Below are positions 16,198 to 17,058 of a stretch of DNA of 17,058 nt, in pieces. The notes beneath the pieces are model-generated. The model did no database searches. It saw only the letters and a list, made by a program, of their open reading frames with translations, and had not been told where the DNA came from. Numbering within the stretch: the first letter of the stretch is position 1; each line of letters begins with the position of its first letter. The translations under genes were made by a program, and so were the position numbers. The DNA is taken from contig DNND01000061.1 of NCBI GenBank assembly GCA_003488005.1, positions 136,743 through 153,800 on the forward strand, in the 5' to 3' direction. This stretch comes from Blastocatellia bacterium. GTDB taxonomy: Bacteria; Acidobacteriota; Blastocatellia; Pyrinomonadales; Pyrinomonadaceae.

Positions 16198-16266
16198 TTT
16201 AGTGCGGATTCAGGTTGAACACGCTAATGATTATCGACGCTGCTCCAGCTCTTGAGTCGCAGTGTC

Positions 16267-16300
16267 ATGAGGTCAGTACCGCCTGCGGTAGCGGGTGGGT
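16267..16300 (+). repeat. 34-bp dispersed hairpin repeat, copy A
   Basis: This copy begins ATGAGGTCAGTACC and ends AGCGGGTGGGT. Inside, TACCGC-CT-GCGGTA is a perfect 6-bp hairpin. It lies 36 bases before the next start codon and matches copy B at 31 of 34 positions. Confidence 0.75.
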
Positions 16301-16336
16301 TCTGATTCGGTTTCACAATCTTAATAAAGGTAACTC

Positions 16337-16975
16337 ATGAAAGTCGGCATTCTTGGATCAGGCGAAGTTGCCCAGGCGCTCGGCGACGGTTTCGTCAAGC
16401 ACCGTCATGAAGTAATGCTTGGTACGCGCGATCCGGCGAAACTGGCGGACTGGGCGCCAAACAATCCCGCGGCTCGCGTTGGTAGTTTTGCCGAAGCCGC
16501 GGAGTTTGGTGAACTGATTGTCCTCGCAGTGAACGGCAAGGCGTCGTCAGCAGCTTTGGGCCTGTCGGGAGCCGATAACCTGACAGGGAAAACGATCATC
16601 GACGCGACCAATCCGATCTCGGACGCGCCGCCAGTCAATGGCGTCTTAAGTTTTTTCACCAAGCAAAACGAGTCGTTGCTGGAACAACTGCAACACGAAT
16701 TCGCGGACGCGCACTTCGTTAAAGCGTTCAATTCAGTTGGTAGTGATTTGATGGTGAGCCCGAGACTTGAGGGTGGACGCCCGACGATGTTCATTTGCGG
16801 GAACGACGCATCAGCAAAGAAAGCAGTGACCGAGATACTCGATCAGTTTGGCTGGGAGACTTGCGATATGGGAGCGGGCGAAGCCGCGCGCGCAATCGAG
16901 TCACTGGCGATACTGTGGTGCATTCCCGGCTTCCTGCGCAACGAATGGACGCACGCCTTTAAGCTGTTGCGCTAG
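16337..16975 (+). CDS. NADP-binding F420-oxidoreductase-like protein
   Basis: This 212-residue cytosolic protein has an N-terminal Rossmann fold: GILGSGEVAQALGDGF (residues 4-19) is the dinucleotide-binding loop, and LGTRDPAKL (28-36) is the region that in this family contacts the NADP phosphate (Thr-Arg). VLAV (61-64), DATNP (88-92) and HFVKAFN (125-131) follow in the order typical of the NADP-oxidoreductase, coenzyme F420-dependent family. The length (about 210) suits stand-alone reductases of that family. It need not use F420; the substrate could be a flavin or another small molecule. A weak AAAGG ribosome site lies six bases upstream. The gene stands alone between two copies of a dispersed hairpin repeat. 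Confidence 0.85.
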   Translation: MKVGILGSGEVAQALGDGFVKHRHEVMLGTRDPAKLADWAPNNPAARVGSFAEAAEFGELIVLAVNGKASSAALGLSGADNLTGKTIIDATNPISDAPPVNGVLSFFTKQNESLLEQLQHEFADAHFVKAFNSVGSDLMVSPRLEGGRPTMFICGNDASAKKAVTEILDQFGWETCDMGAGEAARAIESLAILWCIPGFLRNEWTHAFKLLR

Positions 16976-17024
16976 CTGATTCAGGACAGTGATGCAGTTT
17001 TGAATTAAGAGCCCGGCTGTGGCA

Positions 17025-17058
17025 ATGAGGTCAGTACCGTCCGCGGTAGCGGATGGGT
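17025..17058 (+). repeat. 34-bp dispersed hairpin repeat, copy B
   Basis: This copy runs to the window edge and may continue. It differs from copy A at three positions. The hairpin is kept as TACCG-TCCG-CGGTA, a 5-bp stem, so the two changes in the centre do not destroy pairing. It starts 49 bases after the stop of the F420-oxidoreductase-like gene. Confidence 0.75.

Overview
The window looks like a chromosomal segment of an Acidobacteriota-type soil bacterium, most likely near Blastocatellia/Pyrinomonadales. This is an inference from gene content (a PQQ-dependent alcohol dehydrogenase lipoprotein, an atypical Crp/Fnr regulator, a small glycine-zipper secreted protein), from the moderately GC-rich composition and from short dispersed hairpin repeats; no marker gene fixes the taxonomy. 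There are 13 well-supported protein genes and one doubtful small ORF. No rRNA, tRNA, CRISPR, transposase, integrase or recognisable defence system was seen.

Layout. 80-1924 (-): periplasmic PQQ alcohol dehydrogenase lipoprotein whose active site carries the extra aspartate typical of lanthanide-dependent enzymes. 2179-8976: a surface-polysaccharide locus with a MOP-family flippase and a GT-C membrane glycosyltransferase on +, convergent with a minus-strand run of two GT-B (GT4-like) glycosyltransferases around an unusual PIG-L/LmbE-like protein. 9128-9844 (+): Crp/Fnr-family regulator, separated from the divergent glycosyltransferase by a 15-bp perfect palindrome. 12005-9864 (-): DEAD-box RNA helicase followed by an acyl desaturase, a pair suggestive of cold adaptation. 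12006-12786: a long non-coding stretch with several hairpins and a 101-bp MITE/REP-like element, ending in a good sigma-54 (-24/-12) promoter. 12787-13179 (+): secreted Tyr/Asp-repeat and glycine-zipper protein, followed by a 14-bp-stem terminator-like hairpin. 13507-16197 (+): membrane-anchored SGNH hydrolase and cystathionine beta-synthase with CBS domains. 16337-16975 (+): NADP-binding F420-oxidoreductase-like protein, bracketed by two 34-bp copies of a dispersed hairpin repeat; a diverged third copy sits between the helicase and the desaturase.

How the genes fit together. The flippase, three glycosyltransferases and the PIG-L-like protein probably build and export an exopolysaccharide or O-antigen-like glycan, although no polymerase, ligase or priming transferase is visible. 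The other genes are metabolic (alcohol oxidation, transsulfuration) or envelope/stress related. I see no clear undescribed multi-gene system. The most interesting signals are the dispersed repeats, the atypical PIG-L-like protein, the lanthanide signature and the sigma-54 promoter of the repeat protein.
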